Origin: LGRD01 sp031382215
GTDB taxonomy: Bacteria; Pseudomonadota; Gammaproteobacteria; Burkholderiales; Burkholderiaceae_C
Direction of reading: 5' to 3'
Assembly (NCBI GenBank): GCA_031382215.1
Contig: JANMYQ010000193.1
Span: forward strand, 50,427-114,426
DNA: 64,000 nucleotides
Shown here: one piece after another, positions 26,174 to 34,773 of the stretch
Layout of the letters: each line of letters opens with the position of its first letter
Numbering within the stretch: the stretch's first letter is position 1
Notes under the pieces: model-generated
The model's database searches: none
The model's input: the letters and a program-made list of their open reading frames with translations, nothing else
What the model was told of the DNA's origin: nothing
Program-made: the position numbers and the translations under genes

Positions 26174-27589
26174 ATGTCCAGCAACCCTCTCGACAAGAAG
26201 TCCCAGGCCTGGTCGGCCCTGTTCTCGGAGCCGATGAGCGAGCTGGTGCAGCGCTACACCGCCAGCGTGGGCTTCGACCAGCGCCTGTGGCGTGCCGATG
26301 TGGCCGGCAGCCTGGCGCACGCCGAGATGCTGGCCGCCCAGGGCATCGTGAGCGCCGAAGACCACACCGCCATCCAGCGCGGCATGGCGCAGATCACCGC
26401 CGAGATCGAAGCCGGCAGCTTCGAGTGGAAACTCAACCTCGAAGACGTGCACCTCAACATCGAAGCGCGCCTGACGCAACTGGTGGGCGACGCCGGCAAG
26501 CGGCTGCACACCGGCCGCTCGCGCAACGACCAGGTGGCCACCGACGTGCGCCTGTGGCTGCGCGATGAGATCGACGGCATCTCCAGCCTGCTGATCGAGC
26601 TGCAGCGCGCGCTGGTGGCGGTGGCGGACAAGAACGCCGAGGTCATCCTGCCCGGCTTCACTCACCTGCAGGTGGCTCAGCCGGTGAGCTTTGGCCACCA
26701 CCTGCTGGCGTATGTGGAGATGTTCTCGCGCGACGCCGAACGATTTGCCGAGGTGCGCGCCCGCACCAACCGGCTGCCGCTGGGCGCCGCCGCGCTGGCC
26801 GGCACCAGCTACCCGCTCGACCGCGAGCGCGTGGCGCGCACGCTCGGCATGGTCGATGCACAAGGCAACGCCGCGTTGTGCCAGAACAGCCTCGACGCGG
26901 TGAGCGACCGCGACTTCGCGATCGAGTTCACATCGGCCGCGGCGCTGTGCATGGTGCACTTCTCGCGCCTGAGCGAAGAGCTGGTGCTGTGGATGAGCCA
27001 GAACTTCGGCTTCATCGACCTGCCCGACCGCTTCTGCACTGGCAGTTCCATCATGCCGCAGAAGAAGAACCCCGACGTGCCCGAACTCGCGCGTGGCAAG
27101 ACCGGCCGCGTGGTCGGCCACCTGATGGGCCTGATCACGCTGATGAAGGGCCAGCCGCTGGCCTACAACAAGGACAACCAGGAAGACAAGGAGCCGCTGT
27201 TCGACACGGCGGACACGCTGAAGGACACCTTGCGCATCTTCGTCGAGATGGTCGCTGGCATCGTCGTCAAGCCCGAGGCGATGGAACGCGCCGCGCTGCG
27301 CGGCCACGCCACCGCCACCGACCTGGCCGACTACCTGGTGAAGAAGGGCCTGCCCTTCCGCGACGCGCACGAGGTGGTGGCGCACGCGGTGAAGCTGGCG
27401 ATCACGCAAGGCGTGACCTTGAGCGAATTGCCGCTGGCCACCTTGCAGAGCTTTCACGCCGCCATCACCGACGACGTTTACGCCGTGCTCAGCCTGCAGG
27501 GTTCGCTGAACGCGCGCAACGGCATCGGCGGCACCGCCCCCGCGCAGGTGCGCGCGCAGGTGGCGCGGCACCGGGCGCGGCTCCTGTGA
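26174..27589 (+). CDS. argH: Argininosuccinate lyase
   Basis: Cleaves argininosuccinate to arginine and fumarate, the last step of arginine synthesis; cytosolic tetramer. 471 residues as expected. Conserved regions are 'EDVHLNIEARLTQLVGDAGKRLHTGRSRNDQVATD' near residues 94-128, 'PGFTHLQVAQPVSFGHHLLAY', and the fumarase-superfamily signature GSSIMPQKKNPD beginning at residue 290, with the catalytic serine. ATG at 26174. Divergent from the histidine kinase gene with 145 bp between starts. Confidence 0.97.
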   Translation: MSSNPLDKKSQAWSALFSEPMSELVQRYTASVGFDQRLWRADVAGSLAHAEMLAAQGIVSAEDHTAIQRGMAQITAEIEAGSFEWKLNLEDVHLNIEARLTQLVGDAGKRLHTGRSRNDQVATDVRLWLRDEIDGISSLLIELQRALVAVADKNAEVILPGFTHLQVAQPVSFGHHLLAYVEMFSRDAERFAEVRARTNRLPLGAAALAGTSYPLDRERVARTLGMVDAQGNAALCQNSLDAVSDRDFAIEFTSAAALCMVHFSRLSEELVLWMSQNFGFIDLPDRFCTGSSIMPQKKNPDVPELARGKTGRVVGHLMGLITLMKGQPLAYNKDNQEDKEPLFDTADTLKDTLRIFVEMVAGIVVKPEAMERAALRGHATATDLADYLVKKGLPFRDAHEVVAHAVKLAITQGVTLSELPLATLQSFHAAITDDVYAVLSLQGSLNARNGIGGTAPAQVRAQVARHRARLL

Positions 27590-27625
27590 ATTGACATCAA
27601 TCTTCGACCTGACCATGCTGCGGCC

Positions 27626-28003
27626 ATGCTCAAGCAATCTGCCCCCAAGAAGACCCGAACAGCATCCACGGCGGAGCCCAAAGCCACCACCTTTCGGCTC
27701 GACCCGCCGCTGCAGGAAGGTCTGGTGCTGCTGCAGGCCGTGCTGAAGAAACCGCTGAACCGCCTGGTGAACGAAGCGGTGCGTGGTTTCATCGAGCGGC
27801 GCACGGCCGAAGTCGAAACCGACCTTCAGCAAGCTCTGGCCCGAGTGCAGGCCTACCGGCGCTCGGACCCCCGGTTCGAGAAGGCCATTGCACAGTTCGC
27901 CGCCGCAGAAGCCGGCTTGGCTGACGGCGACCCGGCAGAAGGCCATCGTCGGGTCGGCACCGGTCCCGCCCAGACCATGGTCCAAGACCTTTTGCGTGGC
28001 TGA
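27626..28003 (+). CDS. RHH-like small protein, probable antitoxin of a Fic pair
   Basis: 125 residues. The segment 'KATTFRLDPPLQEGLVLLQAVLKKPLNRLVNEAVRGFIERR' has the strand-helix-helix arrangement of ribbon-helix-helix DNA-binding proteins; the remainder is charged and helical. Its end overlaps a GTG-started Fic reading frame by 8 bp, the spacing of a toxin-antitoxin operon. Because the Fic gene is destroyed, this gene may now be an orphan antitoxin. Family not identified by name. Confidence 0.72.
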   Translation: MLKQSAPKKTRTASTAEPKATTFRLDPPLQEGLVLLQAVLKKPLNRLVNEAVRGFIERRTAEVETDLQQALARVQAYRRSDPRFEKAIAQFAAAEAGLADGDPAEGHRRVGTGPAQTMVQDLLRG

Positions 28004-28240
28004 CTGGGACGAAGACAGCCCCCGGTTGCGGCAGAACCTCACGCAGGTTCTTCGCCACGTCAGAGACAGCGCGCGAGGTCGCGCCATGCCGACGTGGCGT
28101 GGCCGCGGTGATCGACCTGTCCGCATGGGCCCACGCCGAGTGGGTGCGCATCCACCCTTTTGCCAACGGCAACGGGCGCGCCGCACGCCTGTGGGCCAAC
28201 TTCTTCCTGATGCGTTACGGCCTGCCGCGCCGCCGGCAGG
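27996..28240 (+). pseudogene. Fic-domain protein with internal deletion, frameshift and lost 3' end
   Basis: Frame 1 from GTG 27996 gives ADWDEDSPRLRQNLTQVLRH and 'VRDSARGRAMPTW', the usual opening of short Fic proteins. A second frame from about 28095 then gives 'AVIDLSAWAHAEWV' and RIHPFANGNGRAARLWANFF, containing the Fic catalytic motif HPFxxGNGR. In intact homologues roughly 70-80 residues lie between these two parts; here they touch and are out of frame. After 'LMRYGLP' the C-terminus is also unrecognisable. Fic enzymes transfer AMP or similar groups to proteins; this copy can hardly be active. Confidence 0.75.
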
Positions 28241-28357
28241 ATTTGCATCCGATCCGGCGGATCATCCGTATTCGTGTGCAGGGCTCGCGGCTGAGCGCAC
28301 TTGCTTGCCTGTGGATGTCGCCCCGTCGATTCGAACATCAACCGCGAGACCTCTCCT

Positions 28358-29239
28358 TTGACCTTCAAGAGCCTTCTTCTCTGGACCGCCGTGCCCGTCG
28401 TTGCCTTGGCGTTTCTGGTGGCCTGCGCTCCCACGGCCACGCTCAACGCCGTCGCGGCGCGTGAAGCTGCGGTGCCGACGCTGGCGGTTGCCTACGGCCC
28501 GCTGGCGCGCCACCGGCTCGACATCTACCGCCCCGCCGCGCCGGCCCCGGCGGCCGGCTGGCCGGTGGTGGTGTTCTTCTACGGCGGCTCCTGGACCGAC
28601 GGCGAACGGGCCGACTACCGCTTTGTCGGCCGCGCCCTGGCCGCGCGCGGCGTGCTCACACTGGTGGCCGACTACCGCCTCTACCCTGAGGTGCGCTACC
28701 CCGAATTTCTGAACGACTGCGCGCTCGCCGCGGCGCATGGCCTCGAGCACGCGGCGCGCCTGGGCGGCGACCCGAGGCGCGTGTACGTGATGGGCCACAG
28801 CGCCGGCGCCTACAACGCCGCGATGCTGGCGCTGGACCCGCGCTGGCTGCGCAGCGCCGGCCGTAGCCCGGCCGAGCTGGCCGGTTGGATCGGCCTGGCC
28901 GGCCCGTACGACTTTCTGCCGATGAAAAACCGCTTCACGCAGCCGGTGTTCTTTCACCCGAACTACCCGGCCGGTTCGCAGCCGGTGGACTACGCCACGC
29001 GACAGTCCCCGCGTGCCTTCCTGGGCGCCGCGTTGAGCGACACGCTGGTCGACCCGCAGCGCAACAGCGTGGGCCTGGCCTCCCGGCTGCAGGCGGCCGG
29101 CGCGCCGGTGACGCTGAAGCTGTACGAGCGCGTCAACCACGTGACGCTCGCGGCCGCGATGGCCTGGCCGCTGCGCTGGCTTGCGCCGGTGCTGGACGAT
29201 GTGGTGGCCTTCATCGACACGCCCGCCGTGGCGCCTTGA
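28358..29239 (+). CDS. Alpha/beta hydrolase, probable lipoprotein
   Basis: About 293 residues from TTG 28358, chosen because it yields a clean lipoprotein signal (MTFKSLLLWTAVPVVALAF then LVAC); TTG 28301 is an in-frame alternative. Fold marks: 'VVVFFYGGSW' oxyanion-hole strand, 'VLTLVADYRLYPEVRYPE', nucleophile elbow GHSAG, and a C-terminal 'YERVNHVTL' carrying the catalytic His. Similar to the esterase/lipase (Abhydrolase_3, BD-FAE-like) group. Its substrate is unknown. It stands alone between the Fic remnant and an orphan pseudopilin. Confidence 0.83.
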   Translation: MTFKSLLLWTAVPVVALAFLVACAPTATLNAVAAREAAVPTLAVAYGPLARHRLDIYRPAAPAPAAGWPVVVFFYGGSWTDGERADYRFVGRALAARGVLTLVADYRLYPEVRYPEFLNDCALAAAHGLEHAARLGGDPRRVYVMGHSAGAYNAAMLALDPRWLRSAGRSPAELAGWIGLAGPYDFLPMKNRFTQPVFFHPNYPAGSQPVDYATRQSPRAFLGAALSDTLVDPQRNSVGLASRLQAAGAPVTLKLYERVNHVTLAAAMAWPLRWLAPVLDDVVAFIDTPAVAP

Positions 29240-29313
29240 AACGCCCTTGAAGTGCGGCTGAAGTGCGTACATCAACGCACCATTGAAACACCCTGCAACA
29301 CCTCGGCGGTTTG

Positions 29314-29336
29314 CGCCCCCCTGAACTGAGGGGGCG
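29314..29336. other. GC-rich stem-loop after the hydrolase gene
   Basis: CGCCCCC, an 8-9 base loop, and GGGGGCG pair as a seven-base stem 75 bp after the hydrolase stop. There is no following T-run on either strand, so it is only a possible terminator or mRNA-end structure. The rest of the 178-bp gap before the pseudopilin shows nothing else. Confidence 0.35.
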
Positions 29337-29417
29337 TGACGTTGGCGGCGCCGTCTACGCCAATTCCACACGCCGGCCACAGTGAAGTGCGCAAGGCTTT
29401 GTGCCGAAACTGTAGGC

Positions 29418-29780
29418 ATGAACACCCGCCAGAGCGGCGTCGGCATGAGTGAGCTGATCGTCGTCGTCATCATCCTGTGCGTGCTGGCCAGCGCGGCCAT
29501 GCCCAAGAAGCTGAGCCTGCCCAGCGTGGCCGAGGCCGCCGCCTCGGCAATGACCGTCAACTACGCCGGCTGCGCCACCACGCAGCACCGGGTGGCAGAG
29601 AAGACCTGCGTGAAGGTCACGTCGTGCAGCCAGGCCAGGCAGCTGATGCAAGGCGGCCTGCCACCCGGCCACTCGGTCGAGGGCGACACGCGCCAGGTCA
29701 ACGGCGACAGCCTGCAGTGCCGGGTGATCAACTCCGAAGGTGCCTCGGCACCGTTTGCAGGGCTCGTCGCCGGGATCTGA
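29418..29780 (+). CDS. Orphan type IV pilin-like protein
   Basis: 120 residues. MNTRQSG then VGMSELIVVVIILCVLASAAMPK fits a class III-signal prepilin: cleavage after Gly7, Glu at mature position 5, a hydrophobic helix and a following Pro. The small globular part has four cysteines (YAGCATT, KTCVKVTSC, LQCRV), room for two disulfides. It is transcribed toward the MSHA locus but on the opposite strand, about 0.5 kb from the end of mshN with a GNAT gene between. It could be a minor pilin of that system or belong to another one. The ATG at 29418 is chosen because pilin leaders are short. Confidence 0.72.
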   Translation: MNTRQSGVGMSELIVVVIILCVLASAAMPKKLSLPSVAEAAASAMTVNYAGCATTQHRVAEKTCVKVTSCSQARQLMQGGLPPGHSVEGDTRQVNGDSLQCRVINSEGASAPFAGLVAGI

Positions 29781-29807
29781 ATCGCGCTCGCGGCTACGAT
29801 CGCGAGC

Positions 29808-30305
29808 ATGAACGAATTGCAGGTCCGCATCGCGACGCCGGACGAGCGTTTGCCCATCGCACGCATGCTCGAGCTTTACCAGCACGACCTGTCCGACCTG
29901 TGGGACCAGGACCTCGACGTGCACGGCGAGTACGGCTACGCGCTCGACCGCTACTGGGGCCGGCCCCGGCACCATCCGTTCGTGTTCCAGGTGGCGGGCA
30001 AATACGCCGGCCTCGCCCTCGTCGACGATGCCGTCAAGCTGCCGGACAACGAGTTCTGGCTGGCGCAGTTCTTCGTGATCAAGAAGTACCGTCGGCGCGG
30101 GATCGGTGGCGCAGCGGCAAGGCAGGTGTTCGACCGGATGCGCGGGCGCTGGGAAGTAGGCCAGATGCCGAAGAACCTGGCCGCGCAGGCGTTCTGGCGG
30201 AGGGTCATCAGCACCTACACCGATGGCCGCTTCATCGAGCACGACCTGAACGACGAACGGTGGCACGGCCTGCTGCAGTGCTTCGACAATTCGCCGAGGC
30301 CCTGA
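29808..30305 (+). CDS. GNAT-family N-acetyltransferase
   Basis: 165 residues with the GNAT layout: 'VRIATPDERLPIARMLELYQHDLSDLW' N-terminus, beta-4 'EFWLAQFFVIKKYRRRGIGGAAARQVFDRM' with the acetyl-CoA pyrophosphate loop (R-R-G-I-G-G-A-A), and a C-terminal helix-strand ('NLAAQAFWRRVISTY'). Acceptor unknown. 27 bp after the orphan pseudopilin in the same direction, and convergent with mshN. Confidence 0.87.
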   Translation: MNELQVRIATPDERLPIARMLELYQHDLSDLWDQDLDVHGEYGYALDRYWGRPRHHPFVFQVAGKYAGLALVDDAVKLPDNEFWLAQFFVIKKYRRRGIGGAAARQVFDRMRGRWEVGQMPKNLAAQAFWRRVISTYTDGRFIEHDLNDERWHGLLQCFDNSPRP

Positions 30306-30328
30306 GGCGACGCTGAACAAGCCCCATC

Positions 30329-31582
30329 TCAGCGCGAGTGAGCCAGTTCCCTTGTCGCGAACTCGCGCACGTCAGCGGCGGCTTCGGGCATCTGGCGCAC
30401 GCGCTCCAGGTTGCGGCGCGCCTCGGCCGCCTTGCCCAGCGTTTGCATCGACAAGGCCTGCGCCACCAGGAGTGACGGCAGTTGCGGTGAACTTCCGGCG
30501 GCCGTGCCGAGCGCGGCGTCGAACGCCGCCACCGCCTCCGCATGCTGGTTGAGTTGCTGGTGCGTGGCGCCCAGCGCCGAGAAATAGCGCGTGTCGCGCA
30601 CCGATTCGGGCAGACCTTGCAGCAGCGCCAGGCTCTCTTCGAAGCGGCCCGATTCGGCCAGGCCCTGCGCGGCCGCCAGGCCGAAGCGCTTGGGCAGCAC
30701 CTTGGCACTTTCGGTCAGGGTGCTGCGCCAGGTGTCGTCGCGGCCGCGTTCGGCCAGCAGTGACAGCAGCGCCAGGCGGGCGCGTTCGTTGGCGGGTTCG
30801 GCCTGGATCACCTTTCGCAGCAGAGCGATCGCGTCGCTGGTGCGGCCGATGGACATGGCTTCGCCAGCACGCACCAGGTCGTCGCGCGCGTCGGTGGGGT
30901 GGCGTTCGATGCGGGCTTCGTCTTTTGGCACGGCGGGTGCAGCCAGGGCAAGGCGGGTGTCCTTGGGCATCGCGGGCCGGGTGGCCGGGCGCGCGGCGGG
31001 TGCGGGTGTGGGTGCGGGCGATTCATCTTCGCCGAGCGGCATCACGGGGGCGCGCACGAGGCGGCTCTTCGGCGGAGGTGCTGACACAACGATCGGCGCC
31101 GCCTGGGCGAGCACCGTCGGCGCCAATTCGGCTGCGGGGGGTGGCGGCATCGGCGTCGGTGCCAACATCTGCACAGGCGCAGAGACAAGCACTGGCGCCG
31201 GTTCGGCCGCGGCCCCATGCACCGCGGCCACTTGCACCGCGGCCATGACGACCGGCGCCGGCGCTGCCGGCGTCGGCACCACGGCGTTCGGCGCCGCGGT
31301 CGCCGCCCAGGTCGGCAAGTGAGCCGAGACCGGGCGATCGAGGTAGGTCGTCGTCGCCCACGCAATCGGCAACAGCGCGGCCACGCCACCGGCCAGCAGC
31401 AGGTTGCGGCTCCAGCGCGTGCGCGGGCTCATCATCCGCACACCGGCATAGGCGCCCGCAAGCTTGTTCGGCGCAACATCCGGCGCGGCAGCGGCGGCCG
31501 GCCGCTCACCCGGCACGGTGTCCGCATGCGCCCGGGCGCTGCGCTTGTCCAGGTCGCGCAGCATCTGGTTGATGGCGCTCAC
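30329..31582 (-). CDS. mshN: MSHA biogenesis protein MshN (TPR protein)
   Basis: 417 residues, last gene of the leftward MSHA locus. Starts at GTG 31582 overlapping the mshM stop (GTGA); the opening SAINQMLRDLDKRSAR is the conserved N-terminus of MshN. One membrane helix (NLLLAGGVAALLPIAWATTTY, about 65-85) is followed by a long Ala/Pro-rich linker with many short repeats and a C-terminal TPR-like region of about 190 residues ('ALLRKVIQAEPANERARLALLSLLAERG'). Probably periplasmic, anchored to the inner membrane, aiding assembly with MshM. Confidence 0.87.
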   Translation of the reverse strand: MSAINQMLRDLDKRSARAHADTVPGERPAAAAAPDVAPNKLAGAYAGVRMMSPRTRWSRNLLLAGGVAALLPIAWATTTYLDRPVSAHLPTWAATAAPNAVVPTPAAPAPVVMAAVQVAAVHGAAAEPAPVLVSAPVQMLAPTPMPPPPAAELAPTVLAQAAPIVVSAPPPKSRLVRAPVMPLGEDESPAPTPAPAARPATRPAMPKDTRLALAAPAVPKDEARIERHPTDARDDLVRAGEAMSIGRTSDAIALLRKVIQAEPANERARLALLSLLAERGRDDTWRSTLTESAKVLPKRFGLAAAQGLAESGRFEESLALLQGLPESVRDTRYFSALGATHQQLNQHAEAVAAFDAALGTAAGSSPQLPSLLVAQALSMQTLGKAAEARRNLERVRQMPEAAADVREFATRELAHSR

Positions 31583-32469
31583 GACGCGCCCCAGCGCAGC
31601 TGCAACGGCGAGGTCAGGCGCGCCCATTGCGACGCCAGCCCTGCCATCACGCCACGCGCTTGCGCGGCCGGCGTGTCGTCGGCCGCGGCGTGCACGTGCT
31701 GCAGGCGCACCACCGTTTCGCCGCAGCCATAGGCCAGCAGCAGCGCCTTGTGCGCCACCACGTTCAGCAGCCGCGGCGTGCCGCCGGTGATCGTGTGCAG
31801 AACGCTTGCTTCACGGGTACCGAACACGGTGGCACCGGTGTGGCCGGCGGCGCGCATGCGGTGGTTCAGGTAGTCCAGCGTTTCGTCGCGTGTCAGTGTT
31901 TCGAGCTCGTAGTGGAAGGCGATGCGCTGGGCCAACTGGCGCATGTGCGGCCGGGCCAGCTTGGCGTCGAGTTCGGGCTGGCCGAACATCACCACGCGCA
32001 GCAGGCGGTTCTTTTCGGTCTCGATGTTGGTCAGCAGGCGCAGCGCCTCCAGCGCACCGTCGGACATGGCCTGCGCTTCGTCCAGGCACACCACGGTTGT
32101 TCGGCCCTGTTGCGCGTTGTCCAGCAGCGCCGCGGTCAGCATCAGCAGCAATTGCGCCTGCGGCGCGTTCATCTCGAACTTCAGGCCCAGCTCCAGGCCC
32201 AGGCTGATCAGCAGCGAGCGGCGGTGGATGCAGGGGTTGGGCAGGAACAGCGTCTTGTAGCGCCCGTCCAGCGCGGCCAGCAGGCGCCGGCACAGCAGCG
32301 TCTTGCCGGTGCCGACCTCGCCGGTGATCTTGATGAAACCGTCGCCGCCGTCCAGCGCCACCATCACGGTATCGTGCGCTTCGCGGTGCGAACGCGATTC
32401 GAAGGCAAAACTGGTGTCGGGCGTCAGCCCGAAGGGCGCTTCGCGCAGGCCGAAGTGTTGCAGCATCAT
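31579..32469 (-). CDS. mshM: MSHA biogenesis protein MshM (ExeA-like AAA ATPase)
   Basis: 296 residues. 'MLQHFGLREAPFGLTPDTSFAF' is the standard opening of the ExeA/MshM group; Walker A GEVGTGKT at 50-57 and Walker B VVCLDEAQ (Asp130-Glu131) are intact, followed by sensor elements 'GQPELDAKLARPHMRQLAQRI'. ExeA relatives help secretins assemble through the peptidoglycan; MshM probably does this for MshL. No C-terminal peptidoglycan-binding domain is present. ATG 32469, 7 bp after mshL. Confidence 0.9.
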   Translation of the reverse strand: MMLQHFGLREAPFGLTPDTSFAFESRSHREAHDTVMVALDGGDGFIKITGEVGTGKTLLCRRLLAALDGRYKTLFLPNPCIHRRSLLISLGLELGLKFEMNAPQAQLLLMLTAALLDNAQQGRTTVVCLDEAQAMSDGALEALRLLTNIETEKNRLLRVVMFGQPELDAKLARPHMRQLAQRIAFHYELETLTRDETLDYLNHRMRAAGHTGATVFGTREASVLHTITGGTPRLLNVVAHKALLLAYGCGETVVRLQHVHAAADDTPAAQARGVMAGLASQWARLTSPLQLRWGAS

Positions 32470-32476
32470 GGTGGGG

Positions 32477-34234
32477 TCACTCCTTGGATCGGGTGGAGTC
32501 GTACAAGCGGTCGGACAAGCGGTCAGGCAGGCGCCGTGCCGAGGCGATGTCGGTTCCGCCGCTCGCGCTCGACACGGCGTCGCTGTGCACCACCGTGGGC
32601 TTGATCAGGATCACCAGCTCCTGCTTGCTCGTCTCGCGCCCGCGCTGGCCGAACAGCGCACCGGCGACCGGAATGTCGCCGGCCACTGGCACCTGCGACT
32701 TCTCGGTGCTGCTCTGCTGGCGCATCAGGCCGCCGATGGCGACGATGTTGCCGTCCTGCACACGCACGATCGAATCAGTTTCGTTGATGCTGCTGGACGC
32801 CAGCGGCAGGGTGAACGAACCGAGCGAGCCCAGGTTCACGACCTTGGACTTTTCCTTCACGTCGCTCACCGAGGGGTGCACGTGCAGGATGATGTTGCCG
32901 TCGGCGTCGATCTGCGGCATCACGTCCAGCGCAATGCCCGAGAAGAACGGCTGTACCGTGATCGACGGCGACGTGACGTTGCCGCCGCCGCCGCTGCCGG
33001 CGGTGGTGGTGGTGGACACATTGGTGACAAAGAAGTCGTCGGTGCCGACCTTCAGCACCGCCTTCTGGTTGTTCAATGTGGCGATGCGCGGGCTCGACAG
33101 CACCTGCACCGAACCTTGGGTTTCGAGAAAGTTCAGCAGCGAGGCGAAGTTGGAGGTCTGGAACGCGAGACCGAACGCACCACCGGCGGCTGCCGCCGCG
33201 CCCGACAACATCGCGCCCGGCAGCGCGTCGATCGGGATCGACGTGAGCGAGCCGGTGGTCTGCAGTTGGGTGCCCGGGTTCACCACACCGGCCGACAGGC
33301 GGCTGTTCGCGCCGTTGCGGAACACCGACCAGTTGATGCCGGTCTGGGCCGAATCGGTCAACTTCACCTCGACGATCTTGGCCTCGAGCATCACCTGGCG
33401 TTCCACGCTCAGGCGCGCCGAGTTCAGGTATTCCTCGGCCACGCGCACGTCTTTGGGCATGCCACGCACGACCACCGTGCTGGTCTGCGGCGACACCACG
33501 ACCTGGCGGCCGTCCTTGTCGCCGATCAGCAGCTTCAGGCTGGCTTCGAGCTCGCCCCAGAAGTCGTTGCGCGAGCTCGTGGTGATGTGGCTGCTCTCCT
33601 GCGGCGTGCTCGAAGCGCCGCCGCTGCCGTTGACGGAGCCGCCGGAGCCACCAGAGCCGCCGCTGGCGATCGAGCCCGACACCACGCGCACCTCGCTGCG
33701 GCCCTGGCGGTTCGAGATCAGGTAGTTCACCTTGAACATGCGCGTCTGCATGGCCGGCGCGTTGACGAAGATGCGCGAACCCTGGATGCGGTACTCGAAG
33801 CCGTACAGGTCACGCACCGCGTCGAGCGTTTCCTTCACGGTCACGTCTTTCAGGCGCAAGGTGAGGTTGCCCTTCAGGTCGGGGTCGACCAGCATCGAGT
33901 AGCGTGTGTCGGTCACGATCGCGGCGAACAGTTGCTGCGGTGTGGCGTTGGAGATGTTCAGGTCGAAGCGCGGCTCGGCCTGCTTCTGGCTCAGCAGCGG
34001 CGGGCTCAGGTCCAGCGGCGGCATCAGGTCGCGCGCGATCCGGTCGGGCACCTTGGGCGCGGGTGGCTTGACGGTGTCGGCTTGTGCGAGCGCTGCTTTC
34101 ACCTCGGGCAGCAGCGCCACCGGCTCGGCCGGCTTCGGGGGGGTGGCACAGCCGGCCAGGATCAGCAGCGCGATTGCGGTGAGGAGGGCGGGTGAGGCCA
34201 TCGTCAGCAGCAAGGTGTCGGGGTGTTTCATCAT
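32477..34234 (-). CDS. mshL: MSHA pilus secretin MshL
   Basis: 585-residue outer-membrane secretin. Lipoprotein signal (LLTAIALLILAGCATPP), then an N-terminal STN/N0 domain ('FDLNISNATPQQLFAAIVTDTRYSMLVDPDLKGNLTLRLKDVTV'), a Gly/Ser linker (SGGSGGSGGSVNGSGGASS), N1 domain and the secretin core: 'VLSSPRIATLNNQKAVLKVG' and 'VPVAGDIPVAGALFG' followed by 'KQELVILIKPTVV', the C-terminal secretin signature. The start ATG at 34234 overlaps the mshK stop (ATGA). An in-frame open frame continues far upstream through mshK and mshJ but is a shadow. Provides the pore through which the pilus emerges. Confidence 0.93.
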   Translation of the reverse strand: MMKHPDTLLLTMASPALLTAIALLILAGCATPPKPAEPVALLPEVKAALAQADTVKPPAPKVPDRIARDLMPPLDLSPPLLSQKQAEPRFDLNISNATPQQLFAAIVTDTRYSMLVDPDLKGNLTLRLKDVTVKETLDAVRDLYGFEYRIQGSRIFVNAPAMQTRMFKVNYLISNRQGRSEVRVVSGSIASGGSGGSGGSVNGSGGASSTPQESSHITTSSRNDFWGELEASLKLLIGDKDGRQVVVSPQTSTVVVRGMPKDVRVAEEYLNSARLSVERQVMLEAKIVEVKLTDSAQTGINWSVFRNGANSRLSAGVVNPGTQLQTTGSLTSIPIDALPGAMLSGAAAAAGGAFGLAFQTSNFASLLNFLETQGSVQVLSSPRIATLNNQKAVLKVGTDDFFVTNVSTTTTAGSGGGGNVTSPSITVQPFFSGIALDVMPQIDADGNIILHVHPSVSDVKEKSKVVNLGSLGSFTLPLASSSINETDSIVRVQDGNIVAIGGLMRQQSSTEKSQVPVAGDIPVAGALFGQRGRETSKQELVILIKPTVVHSDAVSSASGGTDIASARRLPDRLSDRLYDSTRSKE

Positions 34235-34773
34235 TTCTTCTCCAGGGCCAGCGCGGACCAGGCGGGCGGTGCCTTGGCCGCGTCGGCGCGGTCCACGGTC
34301 ACGGGGTTCAGGCGCAAGGTCAGGCGCAGGCTCGGTTCGGCCACGCTCACCAGCTCGATGCTTTCGGTGCGCAGCGCCGTCACGCGGGAGCCGGCCACCA
34401 CGTTGCCGCGGCGCACCCAGGTGTCGTCGACCAGCGCGCTCATGGCGGTGCCGCCGACCTGGCGGGTGATCTTCAGCGTCGGCAACGCCGGCGCGGCGGG
34501 CGTGGCGGGCGTGGCTTCGGCGGCGCCGCTGGCAGCCAGCGCCACCGGCACCGCCGCGGCGGGCGGGCGCATCGGGTCGAAGTGAATCTGCACGCTGGCC
34601 TGGGCCGGGTCCAGCGCCAGAAAGCACCAGGCCAGGACGGCCACGATCGGCAGTACCAGGGTGGCCACGCGGGCCGGCAGGTTCGGATTGGCGCGCCACG
34701 AGCGCACGGCGCGCATGGCGGCCAGGCGCGGGGTCGGGTCGGCGGTTTGTGCGGGGTTCAGAGTTGAATCCAT
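34231..34773 (-). CDS. mshK: MSHA biogenesis protein MshK
   Basis: 180 residues with one N-terminal membrane helix (LPARVATLVLPIVAVLAWCFLAL, about 35-57), an Ala/Pro linker and a small beta-rich domain ('SALVDDTWVRRGNVVAGSRVTALRTESIELV') like the PilP/GspC HR domain that connects alignment proteins to the secretin. Assignment rests mainly on position between mshJ and mshL; both overlaps (16 bp with mshJ, 4 bp with mshL) show tight coupling. Confidence 0.82.
   Translation of the reverse strand: MDSTLNPAQTADPTPRLAAMRAVRSWRANPNLPARVATLVLPIVAVLAWCFLALDPAQASVQIHFDPMRPPAAAVPVALAASGAAEATPATPAAPALPTLKITRQVGGTAMSALVDDTWVRRGNVVAGSRVTALRTESIELVSVAEPSLRLTLRLNPVTVDRADAAKAPPAWSALALEKK

Noticed and set aside
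32477..34234. Type II secretion secretin (GspD)
   Set aside because: The flanking mshM, mshN, mshK and mshJ genes and the short N-terminal domain set indicate the MSHA secretin MshL.
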